A stretch of DNA of 64,000 nt. It comes from Neonectria sp. B-13. Taxonomy: Eukaryota; Ascomycota; Sordariomycetes; Hypocreales; Nectriaceae. Of the stretch, positions 46,085 through 58,233 are shown piece after piece. The notes beneath the pieces are model-generated. The model worked only from the letters and a program-made list of their open reading frames with translations. It was not told the origin of the DNA and searched no databases. A program made the position numbers and the translations under genes. The stretch's first letter is position 1. Every line of letters starts with the position of its first letter. The stretch lies in contig NOKP01000006.1 of NCBI GenBank assembly GCA_002682825.1, forward strand, positions 1,116,001 through 1,180,000, read 5' to 3'.

Positions 46085-47580
46085 TCATGTTTTCTTGGGC
46101 CTTCCTTCCTTCGGGTGAGCCCCTCCACTCTGATCCAGGCCTCGCCACTCATCGCTCCATCCCTTGTCTCCGTCAACCGCGCTCCTGGTCTCGCCGTTCT
46201 CGGCCATCTGCTTGACATCGCTCCAGTACGCCAGCTTGCGAACCTCTTCATCGGCATGCTTAACTGCGTCCTTAATCGCCTCGTAGCGAGCCTTTAACTC
46301 TGGAGTCTCCCCCTTTTTCAACTGATCTGTAGTCTCGTCGAATATCTGCATCAATCGGCTGAGCAGTAGTCGTCGTGATGCCTGGAAGACAAAGATAGCC
46401 ATGATCTCATGCATCACTTCCTGCAATTGCGAGAGATCCACTGCGTGTTCTAGGTAGTTTTCAGTGGCCTCGAGCTTCTCCCGGTCTATCCTTGAATTGC
46501 GGAGGATGCGCATCAGGTCTTCGATGTTCTCGATATCGGGCAGTTCCTCTTCATCTTCGGCGGCGGACAGTTGGCTGACACTCGATTTACTAGCGTGCCT
46601 GCTACTGGCGACACTTTCGCGAGAGCGGTGCCTCCGCTGCGAAGCCGAGCGAACTGTGAAATAGTCGGCATTCAACATGTGCGGGTCTGTTGAAATGCCC
46701 TCGGTCTGCCTCCTGACCCTCTTCCGTATCCAGGCACGTCTTCGGACGAAGGAGTTCCACCACCTGCCGCGGTGCCATGAGAACCTCTTAGAGAAGGCAA
46801 AGGCGTATTCCCATCCGTCCTCGTCTACGCCTTTCTGGTGGTTGATACGCCATTCGGGCCATGCCCATTCCCAGGAAGGGTCGGGAAGCTGCGCAGTATG
46901 AATGGTGGTCGGGGATGCGTTGTTATAGACATTGGCTATTTGGTTCGATCAGCACTCGTTCAGGGGTAGGCCATTCAAATATATGTGACTTACTCCAAGG
47001 AGCTGGATCGAGACCACCAAGAGCCTGGCCAGAGAAGAGGGCTCTCCCGCAGAGGAATCCTCCTCTTTCGTTTTCGTAGAGGATATCAATGGCTGATTCC
47101 CGTTCCTCACGGGATTTCTTGGGCTTGACCTGGGGATGGGTTACTTTCGAGACGTCGGGAGTTGGCTCTATTGAAACGACACGTTAGAAAGATGAACATA
47201 AGTAGAGGATAGCAAAACAAGGTTTATAAAGACATACCCTGAACTTCGATGGATGGCCTTGCCGCAGGATTCGGCTGATCGTCGCCGTTCTCTGTCTGGG
47301 ACTCGGTCTGGGACTCTGTGAGCCGGGCACCGTTCCCGTTCCCATTCCCATTAGTCTGTGTGTGGTCCGGCTTCGGCGATGATTCTTCATCCTGCTGCTG
47401 TTCTTCCTCATCCACAAGCAATCGAGTAGTTGTTGTGCTCCTCGCCATATCTGTAGGCTCTGGGGTTGGCGCCCCGGGGGGCGGCGTCCTGACGGCATCG
47501 TGATCGACGAGGGAGATCTCGTGGTCGTAGTCGATAGACTTCAGCCCGGCGGCCCTACGAGAGCGCGAGACTTTCAGCAT
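46085..47580 (-). CDS. mug65: DysF-domain protein, Mug65/TECPR1-like
   Basis: Three minus-strand exons, 47580-47238, 47167-46994 and 46935-46085, are separated by 70 and 58 bp introns and encode 455 residues. The N-terminal ~115 residues are acidic and Gln/Asn-rich. The middle carries a dysferlin-type DysF pair. The N-part is IDILYENERGGFLCG, then FSGQALGGLDPAPW, joined by splicing to TNVYNNAS. After that come PDPSWEWAWPEWRIN, then DEDGWEYAFAFSKRFSWH and WWNSFVRRRAWIRKR. This block is the family mark of fission yeast Mug65, budding yeast Spo73 and TECPR1. The C-terminus is mostly helical with Ser/Glu patches. Relatives function in sporulation membranes or membrane contacts; the role here is inferred only from family. 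Confidence 0.82.
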
Positions 47581-49437
47581 GGCTGCTAAGCCCTCGGCGA
47601 CGGGGTCGCCTCGGTTGGCCGACAGCTATCAATCCATCCACAAGTATAGCGAGGTTCGTGTGAGGTCGATGCGTCTCACAGGCTCAAAGGGGCATCGTCG
47701 AGAGGCAGCCTGGGGGTTTGGTATTGTACAGCAACCAGGAGCAAGGCAGGTTCGTGTGGGTTCGAGAACGGGGCGGGAAACAGCGAATGGAATCAAGTCG
47801 AATCCGATAAGTGGTCGAGCTGGACGTCGGATTGGAACGAAGGAAGATAAGTTGAGAAATTCGACGTCGCCAACGACGCCTGAAACTTGGCCACGGCCCA
47901 GACCGCGAGGGAGGCGCCACTATCCTTCTCCAGCTTTTCGTTTACGGTTACGACGCGCAGGCTGCTTTCGGCCAGCCCAGGCGGTTTAGTTCAGGAGGCC
48001 AGTGCGCTAAACCATGTCAACCACAGGCGTCAATGCTCTGCAACGCCCTGTAGCTCACTCCCCGCCCAAGGGTTGCAGCGACGGCCGAGCTTTCACTGCG
48101 CGCCACGAGGAAAAGCCCAGGGCAGCCATGGATGGAATAAGACGGCTTACGGCCTCCCCCGCAGTTAGCACCATATCTCGTATCAATGACGCCGATTCTG
48201 TTGCGCCGAGCGATGTGGCTGGAGGTTTAAAGATGGAGCAAATTTGCTGAAGTAACCAGAGGTCGATGATGTAATGCCGGTCCATCTTGGCGCAGCCCAG
48301 CTTCTGTTTTCCGCTTTGTAGTGGAGTGGGCATGGCCCCTGGAAGCCAAGCATGAAGGTTGCACTAGCGGTCGATGGGCAGCGATCATCTCTCCACTGTT
48401 ATCAAGGGATAACTTACAGGTGCTGAAAGTCGAAATGCAAGTGATGCAGGTGTGTGTCCTTGAATACTGCAGATGAACGAACCGTTGTGGGATCAACTCT
48501 ATCAACTAATGAATAAATACGTACTAAGACTGATCGTATCTTAACCTGAGCTCTGGTCCTAACCTTTTATGTTAGGAACAAGGCGCGTATATTTGGTATG
48601 TATGTATATTAAACCAGCTAGCAAAGTACCAGTATGAGTGTAGCGAGGACGATGCCCGGGTACGAGGCACTTGATCCAACCTTTAAATAGTATATAATAG
48701 CCGAGAGCAAGAGACAGCAATGAGCGTTTGATACGAGGCACGATTATAGCGTGTACGATGGGGATGATTCACGATGTTGTAGTGTGTGCTGATGGCCCAT
48801 GGTACCTACCAGTCGGAATGGCAAAGCGGATGGATGGTGGGGGTTCTGCAGAGCAACGAGGGGAATTAGGATTAAAATGCATTGACAGGAAAATTCTGCA
48901 ACTCAGAACACAACGAGTGACCGAGAGCGATGAGTGAGTGTCATCAGTGTTGGAATGGGTCGTCAAGCCGACCATGGCAGTCTTGGAGAGACCCACTCCC
49001 CGCCTTTCTTTGGGGCGCCGCACTACGTCATGTATTTGCATCACCATCATGACCACTACGCTGCGAGAGAAACCGCAAGAATGCGACGGTACAGCACCGC
49101 TACGCAATAGTTCACCACCGTGAGCATGTACCGGCAAGTCTCGGGCAATGGATGAATCAAGAACAACCCGGCCTCCGAGGCAGGTACCCAACCCGTTAGC
49201 CGGCACAACCCTTCCGCGCCTTGTAAGATAAATACCTGGCTGGTACTCGTCTTCCACTGAGACTGTCCCTCTTCCCATCGTTACATCCGTCTCGCTCCCA
49301 CTTCTTCTTTCCCCTCCATTGCCGAACTCGTCCCATTTCTCAATCCCCTCACCTCACTTTGGAACGCTCGCTTCCAACCTTGCAACCAACCTTCAACCTT
49401 CAATCTACATTCCCACAGCCTTCACTCCCTACCAACC
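47581..49437. other. Intergenic between divergent genes
   Basis: About 1.9 kb with no recognised gene. The open frame at 47579-47989 starts at an ATG that overlaps the ATG of the DysF gene on the other strand and lacks features. The region probably contains both promoters, including the pyrimidine-rich leader of the downstream small gene at about 49260-49437. Confidence 0.55.
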
Positions 49438-49996
49438 ATGTCTCGATCCCGCGTCCCTCTCATCGTCGGCCTCACTGCCGCCGGAGGTGTCGGCTACTAC
49501 CTTTACGGAGCCGGCGGCAACCCCAGAGCCGCCGAGAACAAGTTTGAGAGTGAGTTTTCCCCTCAATCGCCCCAGTCGCGTCAGGTCGCACCTCGAGACT
49601 CCAGAGCGCTAACATGTCCCCTTCCCATCAGGCGACGCCCACCGAGCCGCCGCCAATGTCAAGAGCCACCTCCCCGGCAACCAATACACCAATGCTGAGA
49701 AGGACCTCAAGGGCTACGGTCAGGAGGCTGGTGCCAAAATTGACCATGCTGTACGTCTTCACTCCGTCATTCTCCATCCTCAATGACACCACTTACAACA
49801 CCAACACTAACACGTCCCTCGATAGATCGGAGAGGCCGACAAGCAGGCTGGTGTAGCGAAGAGCACCGCTGAGTCGTATGCTAAGGACGCCAAGGCCGAA
49901 GCCCTCAAGGCTGTTGACAAGTTCGACGCCAAGGTCGAGGAGGGAGCTGCCAAGGCAAAGGGCGGCATCTCAAGCTGGTTTGGCGGCAGCAAGTAA
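49438..49996 (+). CDS. Small one-pass Ala/Lys-rich protein (annotated in other fungi as calcofluor white hypersensitive protein)
   Basis: Exons 49438-49549, 49632-49750 and 49826-49996 (introns of 82 and 75 bp, with CACTAAC in the second) encode 133 residues. A short basic start is followed by one hydrophobic segment (VPLIVGLTAAGGVGYYLYGA). The rest is an amphipathic, Ala-, Lys- and Glu-rich helix of late-embryogenesis-abundant character, with the pattern EADKQAG, AKSTAESYAKDAKAEALKAV and a C-terminal SSWFGGSK. I recall this small fungal protein under the name calcofluor white hypersensitive protein. Its mechanism is unknown. The N-terminal anchor suggests a mitochondrial or ER membrane, which I cannot decide. 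Third-codon GC is high, consistent with strong expression. Confidence 0.8.
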
Positions 49997-50426
49997 GAGT
50001 CGACCTCAGGCGTTGTCAGGAATCAGTTAAAGCATTTGCACGAATTCATTATATCGTGGGCAGGCTGCCCCAAGACCACCAGAATGACTCCTTGCAGTGT
50101 TCTTTGGTTTATGTATCTACCTCTAGCGGAGGATGAAGAGTAATTAATGACAAGAGAATTAAGCAAAACCAACTATCCCTTCATGACAAAGTGACCGTAC
50201 CTACATCATGAATAAACTTGCCTCAAATCACCACATGCACAGCACATTGGAGAACGATCATAGGCTTGAGTCTATGTTTTGTACTACTAGTATTCCCATT
50301 TCTCGTTTCTAGCCCAGCACTAACGTGACTGCGCACAATCTCTTAAAACTCCAAGGTCTCCCAATGACTTGAAACCCTCACCCTAAACAGTACACGGATG
50401 CGCACGCATCAACTTACAATCCGACA
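49997..50426. other. Intergenic between convergent genes
   Basis: Holds the 3' flanks of the small Ala/Lys-rich gene and PRP6. AT-rich, no gene seen. Confidence 0.6.
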
Positions 50427-53219
50427 TTACTCCAGCTCCTCCGCCACTAGCTTCAGGATCTCCTCGCACCCCTTCCTCGCATTCTCCGGCTTCTTGGCCA
50501 CCGCCTGCCAGAGCTCGCCGTGCCGCGGCTCGTTGAGCACGCACTTGGTCACGACGTCGGCGCGCTTCTCCTCGGTGCCGTGCTGGCCTAGGAACTTATA
50601 GTACCACGCCCAGCTGTCGCCGCAGTCGCTGTCCAGCACGAGCGCCTTCTCGAACCAGTTCTGCGCCTTGTCGAGCTTCCGGTCGCCCCAGAAGATGCGC
50701 GCCACCGCCACAAACAGCACGGGGTCGTTGTCCACCTTTTTGATGGCCTCCAAACTGCGAGGCTTGCGCTGCGTCCGCGCCTCCAGGTGCCAGATCTGTT
50801 CCACCCATAGCAGGCCGCTCTTGGGCGTCTCTTGTTGCGCCTTGGCCATCATCGACTTGGCCTGGGAGATGTTCCCTGCTCGTCGTTCGAGCCGCACAGA
50901 CTCGCACCAGAGCTGCGCGTTCTTGGGCACCGCCAGACGAGCCCGGTCCAGCACTGATCGGGCCTTGACTGTAAGACCACTCTTCTCCTCCAGACGAGCG
51001 TATAGCAGCCACAGGGGTACCGACTTGGGGACTGCCTTAACACCCGTGCCATACGCCTCCCTCGCCTGGCCAATCTTGCCCATGTCTTCGTAGATCTGGC
51101 CCTTCAGCATCCACAGCTTCGCCGCAGTGGGGAAAAGCTGCAGCGCTTGGAGCGTGAGGTCAAGAGCCGCCTCGCCGTTGCCCAGGACTCTTTCGAATAC
51201 CACGCTCTTCATCCAGACGCGGTCCGTGGGTGCTTGTTCGCGTGCAATCTCCAGCAGCTTCCGCGCCTGGTCGACGTTGTCGTTCTCCGACTCCAGCTTC
51301 ACAGCCGCAAGCCAAATATCCTCGTTGTTCGGGTTCTGGTTGAAGGCGCGCTTGAGCACCAGACGGGCATTGTCGACCTCTCCGGCCTGCCACTTCTCCT
51401 TGGCCAGCATCATCCATAGGTCCTCGCTCTTGGGGCACGCATCGACGGCCTTCTCCAGCACCTGCCAGAGCGCTTCTCGAGTGCCGTGGTTCCTCTCCAA
51501 GTCTGCCGCTGCCATCCACATCGTCCTGCTGTTGACGAACACTCGCAAAGCGTAGGCATAAATGGCTCTCGCCGTTTGGTATCTGCCCCTGTTGATGCTG
51601 GCCCTTGCGTCCTCCATCCAGGTATCCTTGCGATCGTCGTCTTCATCCAAGCTCCATCCGAGAGTCTCCCGAATGATGTTCTCGCCGGTAATGACGGCGC
51701 CCTCCTCCTCGCACCTCTCAGCCTCCGCAATCCACTCCTCGCGCTTCGGCATCGCGGACTCCTTGGCCAGAACCTGGACGGCGCGCTTGATAACGTTGAC
51801 CTTGGTTCCTTGCCCAAGCTGCTCCTGTAACCGCGCCGCCGCAATCCAGATTTCGTATGACGTGGGAACGGCTTTTCGTGCCCTGTTGAGGACCTTTTGT
51901 GCATTCTCGGGCGTCTCCAGTCGTGCCAGGGCAAGCCACAGGTCGACCGACAGAGGAATCAGCTCCGTCGCCTTGGCTAGGAGCAGCTTTGCGTCGTCGG
52001 GATTCTCCTCCAGGTTGACAGCCTCCTTCCATAGCGCCTCAGACTCGGGGATGTTGTCAAGCGCCTGTCGAATAACTCGCTTCTTGTTGCTGGGAAGCGT
52101 CTCAAGCCTCATGGCCTCCACCCACAATCTGACTGATCGTCCGTTGGCCTCGATGGCCCGTCGTGCAATAACCTTTGCGTTGTGGGAGTCGTGGTTGAGT
52201 CGAATGTTCTCCAGCCAAGCGTCTTCGCTCTTTGGACACCTCGTACAGCCCTGATCAATCGTCTTTCGCGCTGAAACGATCTTGCCAGCCAGCTCCTCGA
52301 GTCGAGCCGCAGCAATCCATCCTAGCGCGTTGTTGGGGTTCGTCTTGACGACTGACTGCAACAGCTCGCGCACTCGGTTGATGTCTCCGACTTGGGCCTG
52401 GGCCTCGGTCATTTGCATCTTGTTCAGGTTGGTGAGGTAACCCTGAGCATCGATGCTGGAGGAGGTGCCTCCGACGACCGAGTCGCTTCCCTGGGAGGCC
52501 TGCTCCAACCTGGACTTGAGCACCCTGTCTCGCGCCGCACCAATCTTGGCAAAGTTCGTCATGGTTCCGTCCGCCGCGTCTCCGCCACCGTTAGACGCCA
52601 TCCCATCGTCCGCGACAGTGGTGCCCAGCTCCGTAGAATCTCTCGCCGCGGCCAGGACGCTGTCCGGCACGGCGTAGAATCGCTGGCGCAGAGCCTGCTT
52701 GCTGCGACGGTTCTTGCCCGTCAGGTCTCCGACCTCGGGCAGGTTCGCCCACTCGTCGTCGGTGACGGTGGCCAGCGCGCGCTTCAGGTCCGAGAACTGC
52801 TGCTGGATCTTGGGGTTGTTGCGCTCGTACTCCTCCCGCTCGGCGTTCTCGCGGGCCTCGCGCTGCCTTTTTCGCCGGTCCATCCGCTCGTCGACCCATT
52901 CCCATATCTTATCCGCTTCCTCGTCATCCTTGTCGTAGACGCCGCCCGCGAAGAGCCCAACCTCGTTGTCCGGGTCCTGGTATCGATCGTCGTTGTTGTC
53001 GTCAGCGCCCTCGTCCTTGTCCTTGCCCTTCTTTCCGTCAGGGGTTATGCCGAGCTGTGCGGCGCGCTTCGCAAGCGCCTCCTTGATTTGATCCTCGCTG
53101 GGCCCGTCTCTAGCAGGGCCAAGATCGGATCTTGTGGTGAAGCCGGTAGCACCTCGTCCTAAACCAGCGACGTAGTTCTCCGGCGCTGGCTGGTTCAGGA
53201 AATCGCGTCGGGTCGTCAT
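50427..53219 (-). CDS. prp6: U4/U6.U5 tri-snRNP splicing factor Prp6 (PRPF6; fission yeast Prp1)
   Basis: A single exon encodes 930 residues, close to the family's usual ~900-940. The PRP1_N domain opens the protein: FLNQPAPENYVAGLGRGATG, then FTTRSDLGPAR, ALAKRAAQLG and the acidic DDNNDDRYQDPDNEVGLF. After about residue 260 come many HAT/TPR helix repeats, for example LWLALARLE, IWIAAARLQEQ, LWMMLAKEKW, IWLAAVKLESEN, LWLLYARLEEKSG and LWCESVRLERRAGN. Prp6 bridges U5 and U4/U6 snRNPs in the tri-snRNP. The start at 53219 gives the conserved N-terminus directly. DIM1 is divergent, 364 bp away. Confidence 0.96.
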   Translation of the reverse strand: MTTRRDFLNQPAPENYVAGLGRGATGFTTRSDLGPARDGPSEDQIKEALAKRAAQLGITPDGKKGKDKDEGADDNNDDRYQDPDNEVGLFAGGVYDKDDEEADKIWEWVDERMDRRKRQREARENAEREEYERNNPKIQQQFSDLKRALATVTDDEWANLPEVGDLTGKNRRSKQALRQRFYAVPDSVLAAARDSTELGTTVADDGMASNGGGDAADGTMTNFAKIGAARDRVLKSRLEQASQGSDSVVGGTSSSIDAQGYLTNLNKMQMTEAQAQVGDINRVRELLQSVVKTNPNNALGWIAAARLEELAGKIVSARKTIDQGCTRCPKSEDAWLENIRLNHDSHNAKVIARRAIEANGRSVRLWVEAMRLETLPSNKKRVIRQALDNIPESEALWKEAVNLEENPDDAKLLLAKATELIPLSVDLWLALARLETPENAQKVLNRARKAVPTSYEIWIAAARLQEQLGQGTKVNVIKRAVQVLAKESAMPKREEWIAEAERCEEEGAVITGENIIRETLGWSLDEDDDRKDTWMEDARASINRGRYQTARAIYAYALRVFVNSRTMWMAAADLERNHGTREALWQVLEKAVDACPKSEDLWMMLAKEKWQAGEVDNARLVLKRAFNQNPNNEDIWLAAVKLESENDNVDQARKLLEIAREQAPTDRVWMKSVVFERVLGNGEAALDLTLQALQLFPTAAKLWMLKGQIYEDMGKIGQAREAYGTGVKAVPKSVPLWLLYARLEEKSGLTVKARSVLDRARLAVPKNAQLWCESVRLERRAGNISQAKSMMAKAQQETPKSGLLWVEQIWHLEARTQRKPRSLEAIKKVDNDPVLFVAVARIFWGDRKLDKAQNWFEKALVLDSDCGDSWAWYYKFLGQHGTEEKRADVVTKCVLNEPRHGELWQAVAKKPENARKGCEEILKLVAEELE

Positions 53220-54811
<1,592 letters not shown>

Positions 54812-55654
54812 ACACCTTACGCAGGAGTGTATCACGATGTCCATGAGCTATAGGCAGGTGAACGGGTGCAACGGAAAACAAAAGGGACGGCGTTTAGGGG
54901 TTTTGTCAACTGAAAATAGCGAGAGCATAGAGGAGTAGATGTCGCGAGGATACCTTTTGAATGACATGTCTATCTATCTAACATGGAGTTCGCAACACAA
55001 TTTGAATGTTAGCAAAAACGATGCACCAGGTATTCCCATCCTAATTCATATGTACACCAAGCCGCCTCTGCTGTCATCCCGTCTCCAATGACTCTCTCGC
55101 TCTCTCTGTGACTTTGCATTTTTCTTCTCTTCCGTTTGGGGGTCATCATAAGCCGTTACAATTACAACGTGTAGTCGCCACTTTTCCATCTATGGGGTTT
55201 TGAGAAACGAGTAAAAAAAGCATCAAAACTCCGCCACTGAGTACCTCTTGTTGCCGGTCCAGGCAAAGAATAAACACCTCGGTTTTCAGTCTGCAATTTT
55301 AGCCCATCAATATCGAACGTGAGGCGAGCACCCATCCACCGACTTAGGGGAGGGTTCTCGCCTAGGTTGATGGTTGGTAGTGGAGGCAAAAAAACAAAAC
55401 AAGGCGCACAAAAAGTAAAACACCCAAGAAACACCTGACAGGAAGCAAGAGCGTTAACCTGTCTATAGCCAAAGAAACATAACCTTGGCATCTCCATGCC
55501 CCTTCAATGTTCAGCCATGATTGTGGTTGGAAATTTGCATCCAACGCCGCTGCTCCCTGAGATGTCATGCCATGCGCGCTCAAGATACACACAATACAAA
55601 AGTGTGTTGACAAAGGAAATACAGACAAGCCTCTGCCTCACAGCAGACGCCCAT
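54812..55654. other. Intergenic between convergent DIM1 and VAC7
   Basis: About 840 bp with both 3' flanks. No gene seen. Confidence 0.6.
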
Positions 55655-58233
55655 CTAGTGAGATGAATCCGGTGTTGTGCCGTTCGGTTGGAGGGACGGG
55701 TCGTTGGCCGAATTGGGCTTTACGGTCTTTCTCCCCGACACGGTGGCACTGCGGACACGAGCGCTCATCGGAAGAGTGTACTTGACAACACCCTTGACGA
55801 TAAGGTCGAATTCGTTTTGGTAGATTCGCTCCCACCGCTTTGAGCCACCGGACGTCGCGTTACCGGGATATCCAAGTTGCATTTCGCCCGTTGAGGATGA
55901 AGTTCCTTGGTGGAAAAGAGATCCCTCGAACGTCAGGGGGCTGTCGAATACCGTTATTCGTCCCAACAGAACATTTGGTTTAAGGTCGTCGTCGTCGTCA
56001 CCGCCATCTAGCGGTGGGTCATTTATCGGGTCGTCTAAGGGGCCTAACTCCTCGGGGCCTCGCGGGTGCTCCCACCAGTCCGAGTCTGTTCCCGCATGTT
56101 CCGATTTCGCAAAAATTTCCAGGTTGGCGTGGTCGATTGTTACGACGACGATGTTAGGGTTGTGCGCCTTGACCGTCAAATCGAACATCAAGACTTGTTC
56201 GCTCGTCACAACGTTGTGAATGGCCGTGATCTCAATTCCGGTCATTGGCTGCGACGTAGCAAACATAAAGCCAATCGCGCCAGTGATTACCAGCATGAAC
56301 ATCATAGTGAGTACGAGGCATGCCGCGAATCGATTTAGGTATGACGACCGCCTCGTAAAGGTCTGGGACTCGGCCTGCCGCAGGTTGTGAGGGCCGCGCC
56401 GGTTCCGACCCGAACGGACAGATCGAACCGATCCAATCAAGGGGGTATGCTCGTCATCGGCGCCTGTCGTGTCATCCATATCATAGCTAGATGACATTTG
56501 CATCGCAGAGCGCTTGTTGAATGCTCCACGAGCAGCTTGGTTGTTTCGAGGGCTAGGAGGGCCTGACGAGTTGCGAGAGGGGGCGCCTGTAAGCTTAGAT
56601 CTCGCAGCATTCGGAAATGGCGACTCATTATCGAAGAGCGACGGGTGGCTGTTGTTGGGCTGTCTGCCCCAGCGACCAATATGGTGGTGGTGCCTGGTGG
56701 TACCTCTCGCGGATCCGCCGGCACTGCGGCCGCTTCCCTTGCCATCTTCTTCTCCGGGTGTCAGACTTTCGTTTCCATTGGTGTTGAATGTGTTGACGAA
56801 TTTCATTGTCTTCTTGGGGCCATGTGCTGGGCCAGGGCCTTCCATAACACCGTAGATTGATCGCAGATTTTGGCGGTCCGCCTGGCTGACCATGGAGGTC
56901 GCGCTTGGGGTTCGTGAGTGAAACCTTCGCCCGGCGCGGTCGTTGTTATCTGGGGGGTTAGAATCGTAGACGAAGGTTTCTTCAGAGTCAGATGTGTTCG
57001 CTTCATCAACAGCACTGGCAATAGTTGCCTCGAAAACATCGGCTTTCGAAGATGCTAAACATTTGCAGGTTAGTGAGATGAGCCAGACATAGGATATAAT
57101 ATCTTACCATTCCCGGAATTCACAACGGGCTGTTTGCGCGTCGTCTTCTTCTTTTCCTTCTTGGGCCTGATCGTTTCCGAGCTTGGCTTCGCCTTAAGGG
57201 TCCCATTAGGTCCTTCGACCTTGGCACCCGTCGCAAGCGCAACCTGAGGAACGCTTGGGACGGTCTCGGTCTCAACGGTCATACTTTGGGTCGAACCGTC
57301 CTGCTTGGACTTGACCTGCTTCGTCAAGAGAGCGCTGGACTGCCTTGAAATGAGAGGGGGTGGGACAGATGTTGGCCTCCGCTGATCAGCCCTATTGCTG
57401 CTATCACTGCCGCTTTCGTGGGCACCCAGGTTGGGCCTCGCGCGCAAGGTACGAACATCGCCAAGCGCGCTGTCGGAGTGGTTCTCAGAGCTCGACAGCT
57501 TCTCTTTGATCTTTTCCAGCAGGGCTGTGTCGTTTGCGGGGTTCGGAGAGTTGGGGAGGCTAACTTCCTGGACGGTTTCCAGGGCACCACGAACAGGAGT
57601 CCGCATTCCGGATGACTGATCCTCCGCCTCGCTCTCAGAGGCGGTAAGTGGAGTGTCCGTAGGCGTAGGCTGAGGCGACGGGCTCGGCCTCTGGACGTTG
57701 ATGAAAGGCAGGTCTTGGTCGCTTCGGCGCGGGGGGATACCAGGGCGACTAAACTGGGGGGGAGGCGATCGGAGGCGGGGCGAGACGGGCCATCGAGGGC
57801 TGTCTGAGGAGAGGGGTTTCTGAGGAGTAGGCGCTTGGATTTGTTGTTGAGCTTGGGAGGCGGGGAGAAGCGCCGGGGTAGCTGTCGTGGACAATGAACG
57901 AGACGAGAGGTTTGAGCTGACGGCGCTCGGTCTCGTCTGGCGAGAGGGACTGGGTTCTGGGTGGCTGTTCTTGCGAGGTCTAACACTAGAGATGCGAGTC
58001 GAAGAAGTGGATCTCCTGGGTTGGCGCGCGGGAGAAGAGTCTCGAGATGCCAATGGCGATGGAGGGATGGAGTTGTTGGCCGACGACGGCTTTGAGGTCT
58101 GGGCACTGCTGGTGGTTGTCGTCGACGGGGTAGCAGACGGGTCTGGAGTGTTGGAGCGACGTCTACTGGCCGCCGTGGTGGCAGAATGGCCTAGTCCAAC
58201 GGGGCCGTCTCCGACGGCAGAGGATTTGTCCAT
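55655..58233 (-). CDS. VAC7: Vac7-like vacuolar membrane regulator of PI(3,5)P2 synthesis
   Basis: Exons 58233-57108 and 57054-55655 on the minus strand (53 bp intron, GTAAGA, TTTAG) encode 841 residues. About 600 N-terminal residues are Ser/Pro/Thr-rich, low-complexity and probably cytosolic. The conserved portion starts near the TPLIGSVRSVRS and RRSSYLNRFAACL motifs. A single membrane helix (about 618-641, LVLTMMFMLVITGAIGFMFA) leads into a lumenal domain with ATSQPMTGIEI, FDLTVKAHNPN and IDHANLEIFAKS, like the Vac7/LEA-2-like fold. Vac7 activates the lipid kinase complex of Fab1 at the vacuole. There are acidic patches near 700-720. CCZ1 in the same window also acts on the vacuole, but the two are 30 kb apart and likely unrelated in regulation. 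Confidence 0.9.
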